In this document: positions 1 through 13,440 of the stretch, one piece after another
How the letters are laid out: every line of letters begins with the position of its first letter
How positions within the stretch are numbered: position 1 is the stretch's first letter
Assembly: GCA_026874595.1 (NCBI GenBank)
Contig: CM049320.1
Coordinates: forward strand, 42,108,714 to 42,172,713
Source: Sipunculus nudus
Lineage: Eukaryota > Annelida > Sipuncula > Golfingiida > Sipunculidae
DNA: 64,000 nt
Direction of reading: 5' to 3'
Made by a program: the position numbers and the translations under genes
Notes under the pieces: model-generated
The model's input: the letters and a program-made list of their open reading frames with translations, nothing else
Databases searched by the model: none
Told to the model about the DNA's origin: nothing

Positions 1-3000
1 TGCAGAAATATTTACTTTGAGTAACACAGTAATATATATATATATATATGTTTGGTGTAATATATTATGCATTGAGCGCTGCTGTGACTACACGAACTTA
101 GATGAATCAGGTTCTTTACATCACATCTTCAGCCAACCACGTCCCTACTTCACCCAGACTGTAAACTCAATTGTTTTACGGCGCCCCGGTCAATACTTTT
201 TAATGCTCTGTAAAGTATTGGTGGATCTGGTTTTGCTCTCCAGGTTAAATTGTCAATATCCATTGTTTAAACAAAAGGCATCGCAAAAGGCCGAGATGAT
301 CGATATCTAGTCTAATGTTCGTCTTTTATTACATTTTCTCTGGTACAATGAAAATCTTTAGACATTCACAATTTCTAGAGGGGAAACCAACGTTATCGCG
401 ACCAAAACAAATATTTTAAAGATAATTTAAGGTTCTAACAATTATTTTTATCCGTTTGATGTTAAATATCAAGAGGTATTTTTTTTTTTAATTTTCCAAG
501 TTCATTCGATTTCATCAAAGAATATATATATTCGCAACAAAAAGAAATTTTCTTGTTCAGCATACGAATATAACCTTTTAAACAAAAAAGGCCTCGCTTC
601 TCACAGCTTAAGGTATATTGATTCAGTGGTGGCTGATAATGTTTGAGTTTCATGCATTCCTGAACTAGGTAATACTCGATTATAGCCCTTGTGATGAGCT
701 TGATAATGGTAGCACGATTGGCAAAAAGCCATTTGTGTAAAATCAGTCAAAAAGTTTTTTTTAAATTCATATTAACCCCGTAAAGTATATATTGTTTTAT
801 ACCCGTGACAATGTCCTTTCTGATGGTAAACATATATTCCATTCATTTTAGTCTGTTTTTGCAACATTAAAAAAATAAAAGGTGTACTATTTTAAGCACT
901 CAGTAAGACAATTTTAAATTGACAAATATTAAAATATAACAATATCTCGTAAGTGAATTTTCCCACAGTGTGTGTCTTCATTTATGTAAGGAGAAATTGA
1001 TTTTTTTTATAGAATCAAAATTTATAATGCCATTTTTACGATAGATAGAGACATGATAGAGGAAAAGCAAACGGCTTTAATGTCATTTAGTTTAATAAAA
1101 GCCAACTGAAGAGGCTTGTTATTACTGGGTGTTGCGGTTTGAATAATATGTAAAAATAGCGTACTGTTTAACAATTAAAATTAAAAATCAAATGTAAAAA
1201 TATTACATGAAAATGAATGTTAATTTAAAAATATATATATATATATATCACATAAGCAAGAACACTGTTACAGGTTTTAAATAATGTATACTTAATGATT
1301 CTAATATGGTTTAAAACAACTTTTTGATCGCTTTAAGATATTGGCATTTTTTTTCAATTGTGCTACCTTAAGTCACGAACTCCTGAACATTAATTGCGTC
1401 AGTCTGGACACGCACCTGTACAGGAGAGGAGGTCCCTGGTACCGGCGGTGTGTGCGCCTGTTTTCCCGCCCTGACCATCCTGTTGTAGCCGACCCTTGTA
1501 TCACGGACAGATGGTACTTCTGACCCCTGCTCTAACCTAAGCTGAAATAACACTTTATTTGATATAACCTGCGGTTAACAAGGTATTTACCCGGGCAAAA
1601 ATATACATGGTTTACACTAATAATACGTGGCATCTGCAATTGTTTCATTTATAGCGGACACCGCGGGGTCAGGTATTTAACTCTTACGGCAATCCAGCAG
1701 GCGTTAAAAAGTAGTTGGCGGAGGACATGAAAAAAAAAATGTATGAGGTAGGTTGTATTTGTTAGGGGTCGGGCTAAAAAGGGCATGTGTGTGAGTGTTC
1801 ATGAGCATTATGAACAAAAATGGACGGATAGACTTAGTGTGGAGTTAACAAGTGGAATGTCCAGCAAAGACCATATAGTATAAGACATAAAAAAATTGTT
1901 ATAAATAAAACTGTAAATTAGTCCGAGACAACATGTATATATTCATCATGTTTTTGCTACACCGGAAATAGCCTAGCCCAGCGCAATGAGTGTCGTGGTT
2001 CAGCAGCTCAATGTTTGGATCACAGGCGACCTCTAGGGCGGCTCCTGGTGCCAATAAATGCCTCTAGCCCCCTGTCCAAAGATATCGTTCTGTCTATCTC
2101 ACAATGCAATATAATCCTTTAAATGAATAGCTTTTTGTGGAGATCCCGATTACATACAAAATGGATAGTTCCTTAGGTGTCACCCTAACCCTCTACGAAA
2201 TTTTATAAAAATCATTGACTTAAGATGCTTATAGAAGAATATAAAATTGCGAAACCATAATACCTTGCCACCTGGCGGAGACATAACAATAGAAACTTTA
2301 GTTAAACTAGGAGTGAAGTCCATTTTGAGAGTTTTAAATAAGTTATACTTGAGCGTTAAAGTAGAGTGGAAGCCAAATGAATTTACACACAAATTTTTGC
2401 AAAGGCAGCACGTTTGCTACAGGGGACTGCTTTTCAATCTCCACCTTAACACTGTAGCCTGTGTACAGACATCCATATTCTTTATTTGTGCTGTGTCGTT
2501 GTTTTACGTCTGAAATTGTAAATGCATTTTTTTAAATTCCACTCTCCGTTGCCCTCAAAATATTATAAGCATAAAGAACATACCAAACACATGAACTTGT
2601 TTTATTATTGACACGCGGTATAAAAGTGTAAATGTTATGAAACAGTTTAAATTGGTCGAATATAAAGACAGTCAATACATCTTTTTATCAAGTTCACATC
2701 GTATATACTATTATAAGAGCTTCTCGATGGTTTGCGTAAGTAAATAAAGAAATTTCCAAGGTCAATGGATGTATAACGACCATTACGTATTGATATCAAT
2801 TATGAAGTCCGTGATCGCAAGCATATCCCATGTATTGGCATGTCGTGAACAACATCATTTCCTTGATAGAATGCAATCCGCTAAATGGTTCTTGGTTAGA
2901 TAACCAACGGCAATTTGCATAATTGGACAATTGAGTTTAATAATGGAAAAGGTACATACTGACTGGCGAACTGAGCAAATATTTAACAGATATGTTTTTG

Positions 3001-3619
3001 TGGGGTAAAAGAAATCACTTCATGTTCAGTGGCTGTAAGCTAGGAAAACCATAGAGGAAAACCCACTGCTGGTGCTGAATCATCAAAGGCTGCAGCCATC
3101 AGCATCACAGGTAGCCATCATACACGTGCCCATCCAACCCTATAACGTTATCAAAACATCTCTCTCAAACACACGTGTTTATATCCCGCGTTCATTGCCA
3201 GGGTTAAGTCAAGTTGTTTAATGGTGACACCTACACATTGGGCATTATCAGACCACATGTATTTGGTGGTTTTTCTGTGTCTGATTTATCATGTTATCAC
3301 TGGAACCTGCAGTGATTTATGTGTCTGTACCGACTTTTGAGTTATCGTTTGAAGTCGATACAAGCCATCTGTACCTATATATCCTTCAATAAGACCCCTG
3401 CTCCTTGCTTTGATTGCCGTGTGTTACTACTGTATGCTCCGGCGGTGCAGGTACTGGCTCTAGGTTCATCAGTCGCTGGGAATATGTGTTTAATGACGCC
3501 TGTAGAAGGAGGAGGATCGGAATGTGGTGGGATGCACACGACATTTTGGTGGTCATGTTACACGTCGCGAAATCCGTGTGGTCACTTTGAGATTTGCAGG
3601 TTTTGTTTCTTCTATATAC

Positions 3620-3622
3620 TTA

Positions 3623-3690
<68 letters not shown>
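3620..3690. repeat. (TA)n microsatellite
   Basis: About 70 bp of nearly pure TA. It produces the artificial YIYIYI reading frames seen across it. Confidence 0.9.
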
Positions 3691-3692
<2 letters not shown>

Positions 3693-3697
3693 CTTTG

Positions 3698-4110
3698 TTC
3701 GCGAGGATTCAAATTCGCTATGCTCGCGAAAAGGAAATTATCGCAAAATTAAAACCATTGTAAATAAGACGTCCCATCTACACTGGATGGTATAATTTTA
3801 CTGTGTCCTCATTGGTATGTCACGTGGGTTATTCAAGCCAGTAGCATTGAATGCACAGAGGCAAAAGAACGATATAATGGATATCAATTGATCTGCTATG
3901 TGATTGTAAATTAACGACTGATTTTATAGAATATTTCAGATCTCTTATATTACCTCTCAAGATGAACCAGAATGAACGCTCCTTTTATTTTCCCATTGAT
4001 CTAGTCAAACAAAAAATTTGCGGCCTTGATATTAAATGTGAGATAAAAAAGGATGTAATCTGTGTATATGTTACTTTATGGTCGGATCGCGAAAATAGAA
4101 TCCTCGCGAA
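3698..4110. mobile_element. Possible TIR element with TTCGCGAGGATTC ends
   Basis: TTCGCGAGGATTC at 3698-3710 is exactly inverted at 4098-4110 (GAATCCTCGCGAA). Similarity extends inward to a second TTCGC / GCGAA block. No ORF or clear target duplication is seen, and a (TA)n tract abuts the left end. It could be a non-autonomous DNA element or two separate copies of a dispersed motif. Confidence 0.4.
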
Positions 4111-7100
4111 ACCCTGATAAACTGGAAATCGCGAAGATTTAACCTCACATATATATGAAGCCAGCAACAGCTTCTCTTATATCTCTGAACAGAATTGCAA
4201 AAGTATGGAAAGAAAAAAAAATCGTTTGATGAATCGGGAAGAAATGACCTTTTTCTATATTTTATTACTGACGGTTTTTATGAGGGTATGTAGTTATTTA
4301 GAGGTGTGTGTGTGTGTCTGTATGCCATTATCATGTTTGATTATGCAATGGTTAAGATCCTCGCTCTTTAGCTAAAAAGTGACATAAACTTTTTTTTTTC
4401 AAATAGTCCTCTCCAATTTCTTCAAGATCTTGAGAGTGAAATGTATGCTGATACTTATTTATGTTTACACGGATTCCTAGTTTCCTTTTTTTTGGGATAA
4501 TTTTTGTTATTTTTACATATCAGTCTTTGTAGCTTTGTGTAAATAATGTAAGGAAATTGCCTTCAGTTGATATTGATCACTTCAAAGAAATGCCTACCAT
4601 CCTGCTTTGCTTTGCCTATCATGTTTATTTACTTTTTCCCAAATCTTGTCCTGACAGTTCATTTTCAGATATTTCTGTCAGCATGCAGCGAGCCTCGCCG
4701 AGTTGGATTAAAATTATTAACATTCATAGCTATATGAGCCTATTTAATAAAAATACTGAAGCACCAAAGCACGTATACAAAAACCCACTGAATCTTTCAG
4801 GTTGACTGACAGGAATGACGCAGGCGATTTTAATTATATCCTTCGATCAATGACCGACCTTGAAGTACGGCGTCTCTCTCCGACTGTCTGATAAAGATCG
4901 ATTTTTCTTATCCCTATGGCCACAACATGTCAAAGTTTTACTGTCTGTTAGCGCTGAAGGCATTCATTTCTTATACCTATAGCAACCTTTAGCTAGTTCC
5001 TATATTTTAATACAACACAAAAAAAGTGACATTACTTACTTTCTATTTTGTTGTTCATATATATATATATATATATATTGTGGCATTTGCCATTTTACCC
5101 GCACAGTTCAAAATTGATCTCTTACCGAATCTTAATAGTTACGAAAATAGCATGATCAAACAAATGAACATAGTTAGTTGAAGAAAAGAAAATTTATGGA
5201 TAAAATTGGATATTTAGATTACATTTATCAGACCACACGTTATTCTCCTCTCTCTATTTTGCCCAAACACCCCGGCCATTCTGCTCGTCCCATGGAGTCC
5301 ATGGTACAGCCTTGAATAGGATGCGTAATAACTGCGGTGTGTAACTTGTTGGCTTGTGAGTGCTCAGAACTTGAGCGCGGGCCGCGGATATCGTCTGCCG
5401 TACACAGGTGGTCCCCTCTAACTCACCATGGCAACCTTGCATTCATGGAGAAGACCTGGTTCTCTAGGTTTATGAATTCTGTTCCTGATGTTATAGAGAC
5501 AGTGTAACCCCGAACTAGCCCAGAAGTAAATACACGTATCGGTTGTCGGCCAGGTATGTGGTATTTCCTGTATTATCAGCTACTGTGAGTAGTTTTTACC
5601 CGATCACTTTTCATTAAAAAAAATGTAACTTGAATATTTGCTGACATGGATAAACATTTATATCGCCTGTTTTTTTTTGTGTTTTGTCAATTTAAAAAGG
5701 TAGATTTTCTTATGCACTTAGTTTTCGCAGTTTTACTCAAAACTGTTAAGATAAACCCGTAAAAATTTAAATTTAAAATGAAAAATTAGAGTGTGCAAAT
5801 TTAGGGTAAGAATTAAGGGAAAAGAAGGCGATAACTTTTTAGACATCTTAAAGTAGGCAGAAAACTTAATAACTGAGTCACCCCAAAGTGTACAGCCAGC
5901 ATTGAATGAATCCGTTTTGAATGATTCATTGCGTGTTCCCTGTAAGTAAATATTCAATCTACCATTTCCGGAACACTGAAACCAGTTTATATTTTGTTTA
6001 ATCCCACAATGAAATATTTCATATGATCAGTTTCTCGTGAAAATAGCATAAATACTTAATTGCCATGGGACCTGACGTTGACTTCAGTCTTGATCGAGAC
6101 TATATCAATACATACAATAGTGGCAGTCATTGTGACGTTTGTGTCTATCATAGTATGTGGTAGGAAAAAATTCAGGGGTCGAGGAATATATCTATAAGAA
6201 CAGGAAATAAAAAGAAAGAAAGTTGATATATATGTTAAGGTTAAGTTGCTTAGGCTTTATGTTATAAGGTTGTTTTATGCAGTGAATTGACAGATTAGGC
6301 TTGATGACTTGTAAAGTTATGCGGAGAAAGAACGAGGGCCTTGTCTATTGAGTTGACGATCAATTTAACAACACGGTTGTTTGGCAACCAAAGCAGCCCC
6401 ACTCACACGTTTCGGATGTATCACCAGGTGAGATGCGAATGCTCCCATCAGGGTCCTGCTGACATAACATCGTCCAGAGCTTTTCTTTTGCTTCCAGTAT
6501 TATGGTGATATTTCTAGAAATGAAGCAATCTTGATGTACATTCAAATTAATATATGAAGTTTGTTACATACCTGTCCCCATGAGCACATTGTCTTGAAAA
6601 GTGATAAATGTACACGTCTGTTGATTATGTTAGGTTGCTTGGAGTATTGTCTTAGTACATGTATTTTAACAATAGCCGTGAATACACGATCGGTAGGCGT
6701 TTATACTGAACTACTAAAGCCCACATGCTCATCACGTAGCGGTCATATACTACAGTCGCCCAAGCGCCTTGGCTTTAACCGCTGCTCTCTAGGCCTACAG
6801 CAAGATTATCTGAGTCCTACCACCAGGGTTAGCACAGAAAAAGAAATTGTAATGTGATAAATGAGAAAATGAGAGCGTGGTATCGCATTGTGCATATGTC
6901 TCCAGATTTTAAACATACGACACCCGCTCTCGTTGGTGTGATTACACCGATTCTGGCACAGGGCCAAGAATCAGACGAACGAGGGCGGGTGTCACTGTGT
7001 AATCAGTCCAAAGAGAGCGGGTTTGGCTATACTTAAATTTGAATATTTAATATTTGAATTTAAAGTCTACTGACGCTGGTGTACACTCTCTGGTGCAGTG

Positions 7101-7979
7101 GGCCGGAATGGCGCTAGCTTATGTCACGCTTATGTCATGTTTGGTTTGTAATCTTTATCTATCGAAGCCTTGCCGTATATTATCAACTTTAGTTTTATAC
7201 CTTGCTTTTCCTTCAGAAAACTTGCAATAAATTAAAGTGTATTGATTTATTATAAAATAATTCGTCTTTCTGGACAATTGCACATTCCCTCCATAAGATG
7301 TCTTATGAGAACACTTGTGGCCACCGTTTCATCTGTCATGTTTTTTAACAAGACTCTTCAAATACCAGGTTACAGAGTGACATGCAAGTATCGACGCTTT
7401 TTACATAATAAAACGAGAGGTAATCATATAAACGAGGCTCGAGAGGTTTTATATGAATTAATTTTCTACATGTTTTACAAAAGAATTTTACATGTTTTAC
7501 AAAAAAAAATTGGAATTATGCTATTTTTTTCATTGATATTTTATTATTTTATATGTAATTAGATGCATTTGGTTAACTTTTGTTAATGAGATTTATGTTT
7601 ACACCAGTGACAAGTCAATATGCAATGAAAGAAATGTCCTCAATGTTCTCCGTCTTTTTGCGTTGTCATGCGCATCTTCTTACTGGGGAAACTTTGTAGT
7701 TAACTGTTCTCGCAAAAGCTGAACCCACTCACATCATGGACACACTCATCAAAACGCTGTTTCACTGTGTATAGGGAAATTAATTATCCTATAAAGCAAG
7801 GTTATGGATTGATATTTACATAAATCTGTTCGGTCATTTTCACATATTGTGATTTTTCCAGTCCGTACAAACTGAATGCCAACGCTGTTCACAACGTTTA
7901 ACACACCTATCCCAGATTTAATATATCAAATTCATTTTATGCAATATCATTGATAGTTTGTATGATACTTGTGTTTCAG

Positions 7980-8201
7980 AGTCTGGCTTCTCCAGACAGC
8001 CACCCGTCTAAGCTGCTGGGCACACTGTCTGTATCATCGACGTGTTTACCGTACGGTGTACCACGGTCACCTAGGTCTAGTGGGGGCAAGTCCAACTCAA
8101 GTGATGGGGGAAACGTAAATAAAGAGGCATGGTGTAAGGGGGGTGTGCGTACCGAGAAATCTACTGATGGTCCGATTATAGAAAGCCGTACAAGAGCTTA
8201 A
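7980..8201 (+). CDS. Possible terminal coding exon of an unknown gene
   Basis: A good acceptor (CTTGTGTTTCAG, ending 7979) is followed by 73 sense codons and TAA. The residues are Ser-, Gly- and Lys-rich (SLASPDSHPSKLLGTLSVSS, later SSGGKSNSSDGG) and would suit a disordered tail. I do not recognise it. No matching upstream exon was found in the window, so the rest of such a gene would lie to the left. It may equally be a chance ORF. Confidence 0.3.
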   Translation, partial: SLASPDSHPSKLLGTLSVSSTCLPYGVPRSPRSSGGKSNSSDGGNVNKEAWCKGGVRTEKSTDGPIIESRTRA

Positions 8202-8462
8202 CAACCCTGTTTCTGCTATCGAAGGGAGCCTTATTCCGTTGATGCTTATTTTCATTGAGATGATACTGTGTTATAAGACAACAAACACAGGTTTGTTTAG
8301 TATATTTATTCCACTGGTTTGCTCCAGTTCTGAATTACACGAACAACTATTATATAATAGCATTCTCGTTATTATAAGCGTGGTCATGACAGTCTGTTAA
8401 TGGTTTAATGGGGTTAAATTATTCCCAGTATGATAAATGAATGCACCCACGAGAGAGAAAGA

Positions 8463-8504
8463 ACGAGAGGGGGAGAGAGAGAGAGAGAGGGAGAGAGAGA
8501 GAGT
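8463..8504. repeat. (GA)n purine tract
   Basis: Interrupted GA/GGGA run of about 40 bp, all purine on the + strand. Confidence 0.85.
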
Positions 8505-9060
8505 CAGATATATAACACGAGGAGGCCAAGCCAAAATATGCTGATCTTGCAGTAACTGTTTTCTTCTCTTGGTTTAATTATGTCTTGAGCCACAAAAAGG
8601 TTTCATAACATGTCGAAATGCAGGAAAAATCGGTGTGTTTACAGTGTATAATTGAATCTTGGCGCCAGGCACCTCTTGAATTCAAGCGCTTAAAACATTC
8701 AATAAGTTGGCTCGATGCCGTGTTGATGGTTATATGCCACCAGCGCCTGAGGTAGCTGTGATATCCAAGCGCCCATACACCACACGGACTAGCTTTCATA
8801 TCATTTCTATAGTTCTGTGTTAACTTGTTTTCATCAAAGATATGTCCTTTCTATGTTGTTTAAGGTGAAAATGTATGAATATTGACGTACCCCTATCAAA
8901 TTCTCATATTGCAACTGAATCCTGCATTGCATATAAGCTAAGAATTTTGCTTTTGCAAAATTATAAATGAAAACATAACATAACCTTATCATATTGTTAA
9001 ACGACATGTTACACCTGTTCGCAGAATTTTTTCTCGATCGAAATAATATGGGTCTCTCCG

Positions 9061-9382
9061 CCAGGAGGGTATGCGTTCTTCCCTGTTCGTGTGTGTGTGT
9101 GTGTGTTTGTGTGTGTGTGTTCACAACTTAATTCACGTAATCATGAACGGTATCGGGTTGAAATTTTCAGGGCACCACGGGAATAAGCCAATGAAGAATT
9201 GATTAACTTTTCTTGTGGGTCTGGATCATGATCCGGGCTCAATATGCAGTCACATATGCCCGACTGAACATGGGAAGATTGGCCGTATAAGTGAATGAAA
9301 AAACGGGTTGATGAGTACCCCACATTAAGGATCGCCTGCACAGCGGAGGCCTGCATTCGTGAGAATGCATATTTCTAGTTTG
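9061..9382 (+). repeat. Dispersed repeat, copy 1 (pair with 55378-55692)
   Basis: Begins near CCAGGAGGGTATGCGTTCTT, contains CCAATGAAGAATTG, and ends GAATGCATATTTCTAGTTTG. The same ordered blocks occur in the same orientation at 55378-55692. No ORF or terminal repeats are evident, and the family is not identified. Confidence 0.65.
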
Positions 9383-10125
9383 GTTTTGTATTTTACCTTT
9401 CTTTGTTGTTTCCTCTACGTTGAACCTGTCAGCAGGTCACTGATAAATATAGACTCATTGTTATATATATAGCTTGACATAAGGATTAGTCTGAACTGAC
9501 AGCTTGTGATCAGCTAATGGGATGCAGAAATCTCCAATAGTCCAATAGTCACGTCCGACACCCGTCAGGGCACGGATCCCTGAGGCCTGATGCCTCTTAA
9601 TCTAGTGGACGGAGCTCCAGTTATCATTTACCTTAATCCCTAGCGCCATTGTTTGGGTTAAAAAGGGGCGCTCCCTAGAAGAATTGAAAAATAGCTGTCA
9701 GTTTATCTAGGTCTTTTCTTCCCGATCTGCGGATTATGTTTATATCTGTAAGACGAGGCGGGGTGCATTGGGAATGATTCTCAGTGCTGACTCTTTGTAA
9801 ATTGTAATTATTGTCCCACTATAGAGTACAGTTTCACTCTGTTTTTCTATCTCTAAATCAATGCCAAGTCAGCCACTTCTGTGATTACTTCTCCCTATTC
9901 AACGAGAACAGGATTCCCCCTGTGCTTTTATAGATTTATAACGTGTACCTCTACTGCGACTTTGATTTCACTTGGGGTTTAAAGTTAGAGCCCATAAAAC
10001 ATCCATCTTTATGATAATTGACGGTTGGGGCACTTTACTCTTGTCACATTATTCCACTTTGAATGGATAGGGTTATGTAAATATATAATAATAATTGTGA
10101 TAGAAATGGAAAGTACAGGTTTTCC

Positions 10126-10250
10126 AAGAAATAATAATAGTAATAGTAATAGAAAATAATTAAATATGTAATAGTATTAGTAATAGGACCAAAAGATTAA
10201 TAGCTGATAAATTAATATCTGATTGATAGATTAATAGCTATTAATCTATC
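10126..10250. repeat. TAATAG simple repeat with perfect palindrome
   Basis: Irregular TAATAG/AATAAT repeats end in a perfect 26-bp palindrome at 10225-10250 centred on TAGCTA. Another short TAATAG run lies near 10678-10703. Confidence 0.75.
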
Positions 10251-11277
10251 TATTATACTAATTGGCTAAAACAGCTTAGGGGTGAAGTATTTGTTTGATA
10301 ATATATTGATACAGCTAAGTATAGGGCTCAGGCTGTATACAGAGAGATTATAGTTGATCTTAGATGCTTTCATGGTCCTATAGACAATGAGCACCAGGCA
10401 TAGACTTGAGATGCTAACCAGTTAGATAAACTCTTGGTCAGTTTGTAGATTTATAGGTCATTAAACACTAGGACAGTTATAGGCCAGTTAAAACACAGGA
10501 ACAAGTTAGTTTCACAAACAGGGCATGGGGATGGGATACGGTAAAGGTCCAGGTGAGGGTTTGCTTACTGCACCCCACCATTTGTGTAAAGTAATAGCTA
10601 TGGTACTGGTAATATAAGCCATGTTATAGTAATTGTAATAAATGAAATCATGTTGTAATAGTAATTGATGAGTTAAGAATTAATAGCAATAGTAATAGTA
10701 ATAGATCCCAACCCTGGTTCTTTTGACCCACCTCGGAAATGTCCATTTTGTGGTCTTGGACTGTCGAAAATTATGCCAAGTGTGTTCAAGGGGGTCATTC
10801 CCCCTGTTTTCCCGTTAAATCAAGAAACAAATTAGTTCGCCAAGTTGGTATTACAGCGCCATTTATCAAAAACTATATGCCAATGTATCCAGCGAGCAAA
10901 CTTACAGCGCCATGTATAGTTTTTAGAATGGAATTGGTTTTCGAGTGCGAAATAATGAATGGTTATAAAATGTTTAATTTGCCCTTTTCCTTTCACTTAC
11001 AAAATGTCATGGTATAACGTTTCCTAGAATAAAGAATGATGGTCGGTATTTCAATGACTTGCCTAAAACGGAAATTTATCTGGCAAAAAATTGCAGATGT
11101 GTCATCGATAACAGGATCCATTTATTAATTTCTTAATCTTATTTCAGTAATTAACTGAAGGCTTTAGACATATTGACAATAAAAGCCCCTGAGACGCAAA
11201 GAAAAAAATCGTTGTCAATAATTTAATTTGTTCTGGCTGGGTCAGTATTTGTCATTATCTGTACAGGAACAGATAAA

Positions 11278-11281
<4 letters not shown>

Positions 11282-11333
<52 letters not shown>
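11282..11333. repeat. (CT)n(CA)n compound microsatellite
   Basis: About 15 CT units pass directly into about 10 CA units. Confidence 0.9.
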
Positions 11334-12554
11334 TTTTAAAATAACAAACGCACGCAAGTATATAATATATATGTATATATATATTTATAGATATAGATAC
11401 ACATATTTATTTTAAATTGATTGTACTAATAGCTATTATAAATAATCTCGGCACTCTTCATGGCTGATGTGGTAGCGGTGGTAGTGTATACGTTACAGTC
11501 AATGTAAAAAATCAGTAAATTTTTAAATTGCCTAAACGTTTCCCGCATTGAGCGAGGGGCACATCCCGCCCATATAAACCCACTTCCTCGGTCGATACAG
11601 TCTTTGGGCAATTGATCTTCTGTCAAAATATTTGCACCTACCAACTCTATATTAATTTATAGATTCACCACAAATAATTTATGTTGATAAAAAGTATATG
11701 TGTGTGGCTATTTGGGAGCGGGGGCGGGGTCGGGATTCGATGCCCCCCCCCCCCTCACACACACAGTGCAGTCTATTGCAATCCGTGCAATCAGTAATCT
11801 ATTGTGTAAATGTTTGCTTTAGCGCGTTTTCAGAGTGTGGAATAACCAAGTTAAAGAAGCTTCCTTAATGAGTGTAAGCGGGAAATCAGTACTCACCTTT
11901 CTTTATTTAGAAGTATTATCGAGCATCCATTGTAAAAGCTAGTCCACGGGACGTTACAGCCAGAACATGTAATGTGCAGGTAGGAGGGAAATTATGGTTT
12001 TTTATAGAACCGTGTCCGCTGTCAGGTAAAAGGCCGCTATTTCCGTGATCAATACAGGTCCACACTGCTTCCGGGAGCACGCTGATTTATAAACTACCTA
12101 CTGCTTCATCTGATGTCTACAGTGCGTTTTCCTATTTTCCAGGTGTCTTTTCCTCTCAACGTAAGCATATCCTCTAACGAGGCGTGACCAGTATTATAGC
12201 GCGTCAGGTTATTAGGACCCTGCTGTATCGTAGAAGAGATTGTGGACTGATACGCGACTTTCCGGATCCGAGCACAGCAGAAACTCCACCAGCTTAATAC
12301 ACCAACCCGAGACACCTCAGCAGGTAAATACCAGCTTTTTAATCATGTAAATAAATGATATCACAAATAGTATATACAAGTATTACGCATTGTGCTTCCA
12401 GATATGGTCCAATGGTCAATATAAAATGCAGATAATAAAGATTCACGAATATTAATGTGTTACGTTACAGGGGATGCACGGTAGGTATACGAGACTTTAG
12501 GGCATTTCCAAGTGCATCTTGTAGCTGATTCCATCTCCCCTGCAAACATATCGC

Positions 12555-13440
12555 AAAACTCTGATCAGTACTGCACGTGGGATTTCCTTCAATTGTATAC
12601 AAAATTCAACTTTGCTTAGGCCTTCCCGTGGTGTTTCATTCCATGTAATACTAGCTTAAACTGTGATCAGGCCTGCACGTAGTATTTCATTCCATGTGAA
12701 ACTGAATTCAACTCTGATCAGGCCTGCACGTGGTATTTAATTACATGTGATACTGGCTTAAACTCTGATCAGGCCTGCACGTGGTGTTTCATTCGATGTG
12801 AAACTGAATTCAACTTTGATAAGGCCTGCACGTGGTATTTAATTCAATGTGATACTAGCTTAAACTCTGATCAGACCTGCACGTGGTATTTAATTCAATG
12901 TGATACTAGCTTAAACTCTGATCAGCACTGCACGTGGTATTTAATTCCATGTGATACTAGCTTAAACTCTAATCAGGCCTGCACGTGGTATTTAATTCCA
13001 AGTGATACTAGCTTAAATTCTGATCAGGCCTGCACGTGGTATTTCATTCCATGTGATACTAGCTTAAAGTCAGATTAGCACTGCACGTGATAAGTCATTC
13101 CATATGATACTAGCTTAAAATCAATTCAGCACTGCACATGATATTTCATTTAATGTGATACTAGCTTAAAGTCAGATCAGCACTGCACGTGATATTTCAT
13201 TCCATATGACACTAGCTTGAAGTCAGATCGCACTGCACGTGATATTTCATTCCATATGATACTAGCTTAAAGTCAGATCAGCACTGCACGTGATATTTCA
13301 TTCCATATGATACTAGCTTAAAGTCAGATCAGCACTGCACGTGATATTTTATTCCATATGATACTAGCTTAAAATCAGATCAGCACTGCACGTGATAAGT
13401 CATTCCCATGTGATGTTAACTTAAAATCTGATGAGGACAG
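12555..13440 (+). repeat. 51-bp minisatellite with CACGTG in most units
   Basis: About 17 tandem units of 51 bp. The anchor hexamer recurs at 12574, 12625, 12676, 12727, 12778, 12829, 12880, 12931, 12982, 13033, 13084, 13135, 13186, 13236, 13287, 13338 and 13389; the spacing is exactly 51 bp except for one 50-bp step. Fourteen of these 17 are CACGTG; the others are CCCGTG, CACGTA and CACATG. Left units read GATCAGGCCTGCACGTGGTA and right units CAGCACTGCACGTGATAT, so two subtypes expanded separately. Unit length is a multiple of three but all frames carry stops, so it is not coding. Decayed units continue to about 13740. Confidence 0.92.

Larger units (their letters stand above)
1..7979. other. 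Intergenic, no confident gene
   Basis: AT-rich DNA with stops in all frames and short ORFs only. It holds (TA)n tracts near 45, 1230, 3620-3690 and 5060, and a possible TIR element at 3698-4110. GC-richer islands at about 1400-1540 and 5250-5440 have no recognisable product. Confidence 0.6.
8202..12554. other. Intergenic, repeats only
   Basis: No gene seen. It holds a (GA)n tract, a (GT)n tract, one copy of a dispersed repeat (9061-9382), TAATAG-type simple sequence with a 26-bp perfect palindrome (10225-10250), a (CT)n(CA)n tract, and a SINE-tail-like segment near 11425-11480. Confidence 0.6.

Noticed and set aside
1416-1541. Possible minus-strand exon (acceptor TTATTTCAG, donor GTGCGT)
   Set aside because: The frame is open and exon-like but has no partner exon, no recognised product, and could be a repeat fragment.
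3319-3795. 158-codon plus frame with long YIYIYI run
   Set aside because: About half is translated (TA)n and the rest has no recognisable domain.
12555-13440. CRISPR-like or coding repeat reading of the 51-bp array
   Set aside because: Units are contiguous with no unique spacers, the host is a eukaryote, and all frames contain stops.
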